Position numbers and translations under genes: made by a program. Positions 45,909 to 57,143 of a stretch of DNA of 64,000 bases are shown in pieces. The notes below the pieces were generated by a model, which worked only from the letters and a program-made list of their open reading frames with translations, made no database searches and was not told the origin of the DNA. Position 1 is the first letter of the stretch. Every line of letters starts with the position of its first letter. This stretch comes from Byssochlamys sp. IMV 00236 (taxonomy: Eukaryota; Ascomycota; Eurotiomycetes; Eurotiales; Thermoascaceae): contig MSJH02000578.1 of NCBI GenBank assembly GCA_001931875.2, positions 186,001 through 250,000 on the forward strand. The letters run 5' to 3'.

Positions 45909-47656
45909 ATAATCTCCTTCACCAGGCGCATTCGTCATCTCCATGATTCCACTAATGTCCACGCAAAAGAGTCGAGAAACAGGATCTCGGCGTAGGGCGG
46001 CTTGAATTTGCATTCTCCATTAATCGGAGGGCTAGCTCTAGATGCATGCATGTACCATATAACATAATATGTGATGAAAAAGGCATTCCACTTAGTCTGG
46101 GACGCCATTGTTTCCCTGCGGTATGAAACTGATTCCCATAGAGCACGAAAGAACTACGTGTCTCTCTGATCCATTCAAATCATGAACTGAACTCCCCAAT
46201 AACTAATACTCCCAGATCTAGAACATCTCATTCCACAACAAAATCTAGACACATGGTGCTTGTTCCATCTATATCCTACCCTACCCTACCGTAGTTGTAG
46301 TAGATAGTAGAGTAGTAAAACAATGTACATAACATCCCCTTCCCTCCCTTCCATCCCCAGGTTAGAATCAGATAATACCTAATTAATCAGTACTATCACT
46401 ATACGGTATTTGCTTCTTCTACCGATCCAATCACAATTCCCAAAACACCGACATCCCCAGTCCCAAAAAAATAATAATAGAGAGACAAAAAAGATAGAAG
46501 ACAAGAATAGACAAATAGAAGAGACTAATGGAGAAACCAGTCCACGTTCCCTAAAATTATTATTATTGATCATTATCTGAAAACGGACCTGTTCGTATTA
46601 TTATCCCGACGGGTAGTTAACTAGGAGTCTAGGATCCTTCCGCGACGAGAACCGTGGAACACGACATCCGAACACGAGGTATCCGTGAGCCCCGGGGAAT
46701 GGGAAGCGAGTGAAGGGATGATCCTAGTTTTATGCGTGGTACCTGAAAGTTTGATCTGTTGTATCTTGACTATGTTCGCCGGGGTAGTTACAGCCACCAT
46801 GTGTTATGTTTGTTACATGATCGTCGCAAGTAACACGACTTATTGATGGATGCTTCCGGTTATCTTCTCAGCTGGGTCTAATTTAACACTGGTGTTGTAA
46901 ACTAGACTATGATGACTAGAATATAATATACATCCTCGAAACAAAGGATGAGCCAGACAGAGTGAGATATCACGTATGATGATTAACTTAATGTTCAGGT
47001 ACCAAGGGCTGCCTCGGTCCTTTAGTTGGTGGCCTCGTCGCCAGAGTACATATGTGAATAGAATGGTACACAATATGACATGGAAACTTTTTTCCTTTCC
47101 TGATTTTCCATTTCTCCCGACGCCCAGTCGCTCAATACAGGGAATGACAAATCTATAGCAGATGCAAGAGAAATGAGATATGGAAAACCGAGTCTGATAC
47201 TCCAGGTTCCGGGTATAAATGTACAGAAGAAGCGAACACATAAGAGACCGGGCGTATTGGCGCAGGTTTGTGCGCGAGGTTGTCCGCGGAAGCTGCTTGC
47301 GAAAGCTGCTTGTCGGAGACCCGGCTCTTGAAACAGGCTGGCTGTCAAAGCGATATTCCCTGTTCTGGATGCACTGTAGAAAAATAAGAAGATATAGGGC
47401 GCCAGTCAAACAGGAATAAGTTCACAATGGTTCGAGTACACTTATGACAGAGAGTGTGGGTATAATGAACGTGATTCGTCAAAGGAATGTAACGCGCGTG
47501 AGTCGTATCCGCAGCAGGATTAATCGTCATAACGGGTCATTATCAACATAGATAGTTGTAAGAGATCATTTGCGTTGAAGCAAGTCTGAGGCGCCCAAGG
47601 AGCATATGTCAACAGCTGTTGTACATATCGACAGCCCTCCAGTTCCACCCAGTCTC
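45909..47656. other. 1.7 kb convergent intergenic region
   Basis: Between the stops of the PNKP gene and the minus-strand Ser/Pro-rich protein gene. AT-rich at 46370-46580. A short CCTAC repeat (three units, about 46276-46291) is too short and the wrong unit for telomere repeats. No gene supported. Confidence 0.45.
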
Positions 47657-49270
47657 TTATGACCGGGTGGCGGCGACAGCAGAAGGGTAGGACTTTGCGA
47701 CAAGATCCTGGAGGAATTTGAAGAACGAGCGTTTTCGTTGTGACCTCGCTCGTGGAGGTGATGGGCTGCGCACAGCAGGAGCCACGGTCATCGGTCCAAC
47801 AATCTCCTCATCGCCCAATTCCGGGAACTTCTCATTATCGTGGAGACGCGGAATCTTGACGGTTTCACACGGATGCAGATTGGACATCGTCAGACCCAGA
47901 CCTGCGCCGCCGTGGGAATCCAGTTCGGCCAGCACTGCCTCGTGGTTATGCTTCCATTCACGATCGATAGATTCCCACTTCTCCTCCGTGAGTTTGTAGA
48001 TCTTGGAGGTGACTCCGTAATGTTCGCCGGTACGCACCAGGTGCTTTGCGTAGTTGCATCGTGCAACTTCCCAGTCCGCCCGAAGTTGCTGGAAAGATTC
48101 CAGGTCGCAAATCTCCGGGATATAGGGCTCAGGCTGGACAGTGAAGTTAGCATGTCCTAGCTTATGCGCCCACTCGTCATTCGGATCCGCCATGATCAGA
48201 TCCCCTGACACGGTCCGCATCGTGTTCGTTCGTGGTCTACTAATGGACACCATAGAAGGCTTGCTCGACAGTGGTGGAGAAGGTAAACTCGCCAGCCGTG
48301 AATCCAGAATTGGACTCATTGTCGACTCCTCCGTCACGTCTGCGACCGACGGCGACTGCAAAGGCGAATGGATAGCCGAGGAATCTTGGTGGTGTGGAGG
48401 GCAGCTGCCCATGAAGGGCGGGAGAAGAGGAGTGGTCGCTTGGGGTTCACTTTCGTCAATGTTCTGGCAGTTCGCCTTTCCGATATCTATCGGCTGGACA
48501 CTCGATTGGCTCAATCGCTCCTCAAAGTACGTCCTGGCAGGGGAGGGAGGGTTTTGGGCATCGATTCTCGTTCCGGGACTGATTGCTGGGCTGAAGATGG
48601 ATGATGCGGCCGAATTTTCTCGCGAGAGAATCTTGTCACCGAACAAGTCCTCCGAGACGGTGCCATCAGAACCTTGTCTTCCTTTGAAACGGGCAGAGAT
48701 GGTCGAGAGGCGCGTGCTGATGCTACGCGAGAGACCCTTGGGAGACATGCTCTCTGCGCGGCGCTTCTTCGGGGAATGGGGAACATGTGACGCTGTGTCC
48801 GTCAAATCATATTCGTCCGGATCAATCGTAGAGATCTCCTCCGTGTGAGTAGTTGATAGATAGTCATCGAAGTGTTCTATGTAGAAGCAAGATATCAGTA
48901 AACAGGCCTAGAGGGAACTTCCGTGTCTCGAGGCGCATCACTTACTGAAATAATCATCTTCAAGCTCCCGGCTTTCGCGCTCGATAGGCTCTTCTTGAAG
49001 GTCTGTCAATGGCGTTTTCATGGAGCCGGATATAGAGCCGGAACTCTCCATGGACATGCCCATGGCCGGGGACGAGATTGATGAGGACACCGAGCTGGAG
49101 AATTTGGTGTGGCCTTTGGCAGAGAAGAGAGAGACAGCCGGTGACACCGGCGCAGATGTGGTGACGGACAACGAAGATTGCGGCGAAGGATACGCTTGAG
49201 AAGAGTCGATGTCTGCCTCTGCACCGTAAGAAGGTCTCTTGGAGTCCAGTAAGTTGCTCAGCTTTAGCAT
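47657..49270 (-). CDS. Ser/Pro-rich fungal protein of unknown function
   Basis: Exons in transcript order are 49270-48946 and 48876-47657 (intron 69 nt), 514 aa. I chose the start MLKLSNLLDS; an in-frame Met 16 codons upstream (49318) is possible. The N-terminal two thirds are Ser/Pro-rich and probably disordered, with basic patches (HSPKKRRAES) and many SP sites. Residues about 335-450 are compact: DEWAHKLGHANFTVQPEPYIPEI, then a helical segment LESFQQLRADWEVARCNYAKHLVRTGEHYGVTSKIYKLTEEKWESI, likely coiled. The tail has a basic hydrophobic helix (RKRSFFKFLQDLVAK). I do not recognise a characterised family; the SP sites suggest phosphorylation. Splicing gives YFKHFDDYLSTTHTEEIS, a coherent acidic segment. 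Confidence 0.78.
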
Positions 49271-52200
49271 ATTGTGCTCTTCACGCGTCGTGGTACAAGA
49301 TGACGTCTGAAGGTACACGGATGGGGGTGTTGTCGGTTAATATGAGCGAGACGGGCTCTTCATTATTGTCCCGTGGCTGGATTGACTTGAGGAGCAGCGA
49401 TCGCAAGATACGTGGCGGTGAATCAGTGCAAGTAGCCGGTGGGGGGTTTGGAGAATTATCGAGATTGCGGTGTGCAGTTGTCCTGAGAAATCGGGCAGAT
49501 ACAACACCAAAGAACCGCTCTGTCGCACCTTCCAGACTGTGCAGAGACGGAGGTTTTGTGTTTATTTGGAAGTCCGCGGCCTGTTGGTTTATCGTGTCAG
49601 TCTTCGTATGTTTTGGACGTGTAAGAAGCGCTTGTTGCCCGACTGAGAAAATAGCTCCAATAGCTGCCAGAAGGAACAACCGGAGCACAACGCGAACGGG
49701 GTAAAAGGGAAAGGTCAATGAAGGCGCCACATGGTACGCCCGGGGGGATAATAGTTCACAGGTCGAGCAGTCTAGTGCAAAGACCAAAAAACACGCCAGA
49801 GGAAAAAGAAACAAAGCAGGGTTCAAGGGATGCTGACCAGTGATACCAACACAGCCCTACAGGCTTTGCCAGATCAGGAAGATTCGTGCCCGTACAGCTT
49901 GTCCAGCTTGCACGCGAAACAGTCGTGACGCCCAAAGGGCCGGTTCCGGTCTGCAGGATCAATGCTGGCGCCGTAGTGATGTGATGAGATGAGACGGTCG
50001 AGGACAGCAGCTTGTCGTGCTTCCAATAATAACGATGATTCCGATGGCAGGTGGTTGGGAGAGAGACACTGGGAGGAGGTGGAAGATGGTCGAGGTTGAC
50101 CTGGGCGAAACGAGCGACGGGATGAACTGTCCCCACGACGGGTTACTACGATGAGTAAAGCACAGTCTCTTGGTAGTTGGTAGACTCTCAGAGCAGATGG
50201 AGGCGATTCCGTGTAGAGGAGAACTTTTGACAGTTCAGGTTCTTTTTTGCCCCACGTCCAACTGGAGACTGCGATGGAGCTCCCACATTCGCAACGCGAT
50301 CCCACAACGCGGACGAACACCGGAGAAAAAGGTTATCGGACGCTCTATCTAACTACTAAGTACGGAGTACTAACTCAATTGACTCGGGGCTATGATGCTT
50401 GCTAGGAGATCAAGATATCGACGGTGTCTGTCATGTTGATCAGACATGCAGTCATAGTTCTTGATACTCTTAAGTTACGACTCTATCGAGCATTTACCGA
50501 GATTTTCTATGGCGAGTCCCGAACCACGGGCCACCCATCGAACGATGCGAAAAGAAGCAGCGTCCCCGAAAGTCAAACCCAATCGCACGCACTTCGGGTT
50601 TCTCATGAACCATGGGCGATTGTCAGAAAACGTTGCGGAGTCCCGCGGTCGCCCGGATGAGCGTGAGGTCACTGCGTTCGCGCTGCAAAAGTGGTTCGAT
50701 CCACTCGCTGGTGAAAATTTCTGAGATGGCCACAATAACTGAAGCGGTAGTTGGTCCCTGAGCGGCTCCGAACTAGCCACCAGGTCCAAGGATGTCGATG
50801 TTGTTCTGGCCCGGGGACGAGCATCGGGGAACTCGCCAGAACTCAACCAACCCTGTGGGAAGCTTGCTAAAGTCTGAATGAGGAAGTCCCCGAGCAGTGA
50901 CCGCGCTCTCCAAGGGCAGAAAAGGAAAGGTCTCTAGGGCTCAGCCGCAATAGTAGCCATGCACGGTATCACAATAATCTGTTGGGATTGCTGGATGTGT
51001 ATCTTCTATGAGATACGTCAAGCAAACTTCGCCAGTTCTGCTCAGCCTCCGGAGATGGAGTCCGCTGGTTGCAAGAAGCTCATCCTCAGCAGGGCTCAAG
51101 CACACGACGATCTCGCCATGTCCGGAAGTACTGACCGTTTCATAGAAAAGACAAGGACAGAAAGAAAAACGAGCCCTCATGGCTTGTCGTCGGGGATTGG
51201 CTATTGGCGTCAGCGGCGCCTGCAAGGACGGGTGTCAAAAATTCATGCTTTGCCCACCCAGTCAGAGTCTCAATTCGAGGAATAATGCAAGAAAAGGCGG
51301 CCCAGGCACCGATCCGACTCGTTTTCTCCCGATTCTCGGCCTATAATCCCGGCTTACTGGTCAATTCCTCAGGAGTCAGGACAAGATGGTTGGTCTGATT
51401 TCCAATATCTCCATCAGCACGTCCCGTGTTTGTATGCACAACGACCATGATAATAATACGTAACGGTGGTGGTTGGAAGCAATGTATTATTATTGACCTC
51501 TGACTGACCTCATCAATGTGGTCAAATGCCGTACTTGCAAGGTGGGTGAGCGCGACGAAAATCAAATTGCTCGTGTGCTCCTGGGGCATCTGTGCTCCAT
51601 TGAAGCTTCGACCGGGTGACGATCGCTGTCGTTCTGGACCAAGTTATGACTGAGCGTACTCCGTAGAGTAACTACTATTGCTTGTTTGTCCGCGCTATGG
51701 TACTTGGACCCGGAGGTCTTTTCAACAAACAGACAAGGAATGGTTACAGCATACTCTTCTTGACCAGATCCCGCGAGTAAGGGCTATGGAAGCCATTGGG
51801 GGTAGCAATCAATTCAGCATTGCTTGCCGAGCATCTCACTAGAGGCTGGCCCAGATCCGTTCTCCTTCCATTATTATTAATATTGGAGATATTCAGCTTA
51901 ACACAGCTTCCACCGAGGTTGAGTAATAATAGAGTGTTGATTGTTTGTTGGCCAGCTTCCTCGGGCTTGACGTGATGCAAGGTACGCAACAGTACTGTGT
52001 TCTGCTGAAGACAGCCAAGCCCGATCTGGTGTCTGCAGTGAACATCCTTTCTTTCTTCAGCTTGTCCGAGCTTCTGGATCCGATTCCCTTGGTCCACCAA
52101 TATGGAACGAAACTCTTTTCGAGCTAGATACTCTATCGAACAGACGAAGGGAAGACGTCAGATCCACATGGCCAGCACCATTCAGTTGGGACGCCAGTTC

Positions 52201-53099
52201 CCGTGTTGCTCTCCCGGGTGCCCGAGGGAAAGGTGCTGCGGAGTGCGGACACATTTCGGCCGACTGCGAGCCAAGTATACTCTCTGTTCTTCCACGGTTC
52301 TGCTGTGCCAAACCCTTTTCTCTCTATCTTCTCGATGCGTTGCCGAGGCACTAGGCTAGATACTGTCCTGAGTCCTGACTCCTGAGCAGCCGAATCGATG
52401 GCTCCGGTCAAGTACCAGTACCATAGTGTAGCTGTTTTTTGCTTAGCGCACTTGTCCAGAGTTCTTCTATTTCGGGATACAGGTCTGCTTGCTTGTGCGT
52501 CGAGTATATTATATCAAGACTGGCCAATATGCCAAACCAACAATGGCCACCAACAAGAGTGGCAGTGCATGTCTAAATCTTCTTGTCGAGGGTCGACAAC
52601 ATTGGAAGAATAGTTCTGAAGTGAGCATTTGTTGGTTTGTCTTGCTTGTGGATGGGATGTGCAACAAAGGAGGATCAAAATCACGTGACTGTGTTGCCCT
52701 CAATCCACCCCGCTCATGATCCATGGCGCTGACGAGACGTTTTTCTTCTGTGGCTTTCAGATGGGAGAATATTGCCCGTATGTGGAAGGTTTGGCGAAAC
52801 GTCCTTGAAGACAACAATAATAATAATAACAACAATACTACTGACATCGAGAATATGTTATTATTTGGCGTTGTTTACTGAGTACGCTACACAAGCGAAA
52901 GCACCGGCCTTCGCCACCACCACCACCACCACTACGGACCAGGTGGTGGTGGCTTAAAGGTCCTTTCTAAAATTTGGACACTGGCCAATCGAGTATATAT
53001 GCCACGGAGGCTAGTGTTTAGAGAATGGCCTTTGGTTCTAATAATGAAGGCGAAACGCCCTCATTTGGGATCGCTGTGCAGACAAATAATATATGTTGC
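49271..53099. other. Gene-poor region, left part
   Basis: No supported gene in about 3.8 kb. The segment 49271-49830 is probably the leader/promoter of the minus-strand gene and contains a 181-codon minus-strand frame I treat as non-coding or an upstream ORF. TACGGAGTA-type motifs lie at 50361-50369 and 51657-51665. A (CCA)n tract is at about 52914-52932. Confidence 0.45.
52914..52952. repeat. (CCA)n tract with inverted (TGG)n companion
   Basis: CCACCACCACCACCACCAC is followed within 15 bases by GGTGGTGGTGG, so a short hairpin can form. Simple repeat in an intergenic region. Confidence 0.75.
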
Positions 53100-56000
53100 C
53101 CTGGCGAAGTTACCAGAGTTCCAACAGTCGGAGACGTTTAGTACTATATATGCGAGATATTATTATTGTTAGGGCTTATTGGATACAGAAACCTGACAAG
53201 TATGTCTCCAAACTTCCAGATTCGGCTGCTGTCTAGTTCCAAGCCGCCAGCAGACAGACGCATCTAGGCTTCCTGGAGGCGAAAATGCCTTGAGATGATC
53301 ACAACCTTTTCAACATATCATTATTCCTTGGCGCGTATGTGTGCCTAGAGCTTTGTGCCAGGACCCGCTCCCTTTTGCTATTCCGTATGTCTGTTCCAGG
53401 CAGGTTCACATTTGTGAGAATGTGCACACAGGACTTACCCAATGCTAGATTTTGTACTACATGGTGGTCAAGTACTCGAGTATTATTCGTCTATTCCATC
53501 TACTTTGTAGAATATCAAGACATCATCACGATATCAACAAATAAACCAAAGGATAGACGTAATAACTCCAGTGTCATATACACTTTCCTCGCGTTTTCCT
53601 CGGAGTTAGCCACTTCTACTAACCAGCCTATTAGATTCTAATCTGCATTTTAAACCCCACGCAGATATTTTCTTCTGTTCTAGAACTCGCACTAGAATTA
53701 CGGGAAAAAGGTATGTACTTCGGAGAATAGCGTAGCTTTTTTCAATTAAGCTAAAAGCAACTCAATTTGACAAACAACCTAACTGATTACCGAATGCGTC
53801 GAAAATTTCATCCAGGCGCGCGGCTAAGCGACACTTCCTTGTTATTTCCCTTCTTAACGAGGAATCCTGCAACCCTATCGAAGCGACAAAGAAGAAAAAA
53901 CTTATCTCCATCTCATTGGGTATGGAGGACTATTGCCTTTTCCTTCTCGACCTGGACTCTATAATACGAGCAAATCCAGTCTGGATCCTTGCTTCGATCA
54001 TTCGCAATTAGATTAAGGTTATATCGTCCATGTCGATTATCAGATCTCCGGACAAACGATATAACCTAAATATAGGATTCATGGAATGAGATCTGTTTAC
54101 TAGATTATTCCCAAACTCTCTCTGCAAACAGATTAAGCGTATTCTAAATCTAGTAGTTTATGTTTCTCGTCTTTAACCTTAGCAAGCAAAAGACTCGATT
54201 TATGACAAAGATAAAACTAGCTGGTTTTTTCTTTACTTAGAGGCAGTGTTGGATGTCTAGAGTGTAAAATGTTATGCGTACCCTATACTCCGCCCCCAAC
54301 GTACTTTCTGAAAGAAAGGAAAGCGCACGACTACAGTATAAGATATACGAATCCGACAACTAGATCTAATAAAGAAGAGAAATTATACAGGGGGGTTTTT
54401 GGCCCCAGGCTAACGAAGAAATGTGAGCGTACAAGTTTCTATTTGCATTTCCACTTTCCTTTCTTTGTTCTCTTCCTCCGTCACCCCTCCTTTTCTGACT
54501 TATACTCGTCGATGGTTTTAGGAGCCGAGTCAAGGGACGTTCGATAATGGAATGGCTTTTTAGTTCTAGAGCTATTTATATATGATATTCTATGTGTTGT
54601 TAGACAGTCATTGTAGATTCCAGTAGCGGGAAATTAGCTCTGTGTTAGTAAAATATCATATAGTAGATACTAGAAAGGTGATGAGCTACATAGGCTCCCT
54701 TAAATTATTACGAGATATAGGTAGTTATTTATCAATCCTCCATCATCTTCACACGAAATAGTGGAAAGGCAGGCCGTGATCTCGGGATATCGAAAATTTA
54801 TTAAGTGTCCTTCGGATCTCACTCATCGAAGTCCTACCTTAGAAACCGATTTGTTCCTTATGGTAAATGAGTATATTCCCAGTCTGCTCAAGAATCGTAC
54901 TACTAATATAGTAACTAAATATACTACTAGAATAATTCGAAATAACTTAACTACGGCCGTGGGCCTAAGTAGCTGCGAGATCGAATAATTGTTGTTTGGA
55001 TTATTACCGGATTAGATAGAGATGAGCTCGATTCTTGAGCGCATGTCAGCCGTATAAACGAGGGAAATCACGATGCTTATCTACAGACGTTCTCGACTTT
55101 CCAAGTACGAAGAATTTGTCATAAGCTTATAGCATCGACTTCGAATCGTCTGGATTCCTGACCCTAGATACCTATTGAGCGTGTCTAGCCACTTAGCGCA
55201 CTATTCGAATCAAGCACATGACCATCTAAAAAGCTCCAACATATAAACGATAGATCAACCAAACTATAAGATACTTCAATGTAGTATTCCAGACAGATTA
55301 TCATAGCACCATCTCACGCGAAAAGAAGCTTTCCGTAAGACCTGTCACTCGATATGTCTAAGTTACCACAAGCTACCTAACAAGTATGCATCACATAATA
55401 TTGTGCAACGTCCGCATGGAAATGTCTCACGTAAGTCTTCAATTTATACGATACGCATGATCAGTCTATGTAAGTAAAGACCTACTGAGAGCAAATGGTA
55501 CTACATGCAGCCTAGACACTACTTGCAGGCAAAGCCCAAAGCATAATTTGCCTTCCTTGGGAGCTTGTCAGAAGACTTTATTCTTATGGTGAATATTCAG
55601 TTACCTGTCTGGCCTGATGCGCCTGCGACATCAGTATAATTGTCAGCCAATGGCCGGGAAGGATATAGCGTTGCATTATGGGTAAAACGAACAATAGTAT
55701 TGAGCCTGGCTGACCGGGAGAAGATTTTGTAATTGTGTTTTCCGGATCAGTTGCTATAGAGTGATATCGCGTCAGCAGACCGTCTGTCCCCGGTAGCTTA
55801 TATCTCTGGAGTAGACTCCGCCAACGACCTATATTATCAGAATACGACATCCTCATGGTAGGAACCCTCCAAGGCAATTCTTGTAACTCTGGTCGAATTG
55901 GCATTTGGGAATAATATCAATACAGCTGTGACCTGGACGAACATGTCACTGTGCCACAGGCTTGTACAGTACTTAGGCCTCAAAACTCTTACTATGTGCG

Positions 56001-57143
56001 AACACAATAAAAGCTTTAACCGCAGACTTTGTAGACGAAAAGATGAAACTGGAACACACCTGTGGAACCTGAAAGGTATTATAAGATAGGCCCCCTCAGT
56101 CTTCAGAGTTGCACAGGGGCTTGGTGCAACAAGTCTGTACTCCACAATACTGTACTATGTCATATATAGCTCCTTCACGTGGACATAAACTCAGTGTGAT
56201 AAGGGTATATTCGTAGCTAATAAACTTTTCTATTGCTAACCACATTGTGCCCCCGCTTTGGGAAGTAATGGCTCTGGCAACGATAGAGGGCATCTAGATC
56301 TTGAGACTCCGTTCTAGCACCGAGGATCACAGTTTACCATCATTGCCACCACGATCTCCTTCATCTGGATCCTGCCGTAGAGTGGTGTTCCTTGTGTTAT
56401 ACACACTGCTTCACACCTTAGTCTCCAGCCATTGGTTGCATTGGCTTGATGCCAATTTGTTGCCTCATCCTCATATTAGTACTAGCTTCACGTCTGGAAG
56501 TCTACTGACCACAGAAGACCATCAGAGAGTGATATTAGGTACCCGCCTCATCCTTAAGCATGAATATTCGCCTGTATGAAGGCGTAAGCGCTAATACTCT
56601 GGGCCATATTTTGGGAATAGGCTGATTGGCTGTACCTCAGTTGTTTCTCGGCCCTTCGATAAACACGGGTCTCCGAGAGGATGCATCACACAAGAAATTA
56701 TTAGCCTGGGTGGTGTGGTTGTCTGTTCGTTAAAAGGAGGGTTACTTATTGAGAGGCCCGAGCCATCTGGACTACTGCTGTCTATATCCCGTCTGGGTCT
56801 TTCATGACCCGGTTTTAAGGCCTTCGACTAGATCATCTCGCCATGCGCGAGATAGCTGATTGACAGGCCAGCAACTAGTCGTGATTGCTTCTTAGTCACT
56901 TACCTAAATTTACCATATACCCGGAAGAAGTTGTATAGAACCGAATCAGGCAACCCCGTCCGAGGTGTGATGATGCCACGGATATTGGATAGTGAGGCAC
57001 GGCTGGCTTGGGGGAAAGGTGCTCTCGTTGTACAATATATATGTGAGTAAGATGTGTACCATGCTGAGATCCATTCTATTGAGTATTGTCCATTCTAATA
57101 TGACTTAGCTCTCTTCCAGCTAAACGTAAACTGCCTGCCCAGC
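53100..57143. other. AT-rich gene desert
   Basis: About 4 kb visibly richer in A and T than its surroundings, strongest at 54000-55000, with frequent TA steps and many stops in all frames. No intact gene. Such composition in Eurotiales often marks old transposon remnants altered by repeat-induced point mutation, but I recognise no transposon protein. The last few hundred bases hold the promoter of the GMC oxidoreductase. Confidence 0.5.
54016..54067. repeat. 12-bp perfect inverted repeat
   Basis: AGGTTATATCGT at 54016-54027 is matched by its reverse complement ACGATATAACCT at 54056-54067, spaced by 28 bases. It could form a hairpin or mark a small relic element. Confidence 0.7.

Noticed and set aside
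46276..46291. CCTAC repeat resembling telomere DNA
   Set aside because: Filamentous fungal telomeres use TTAGGG/CCCTAA. This is three CCTAC units with no extension.
50461..50724. 87-codon plus-strand frame in the gene desert
   Set aside because: No membrane, signal or domain feature, no splice partners, and it lies in a region of short random frames.
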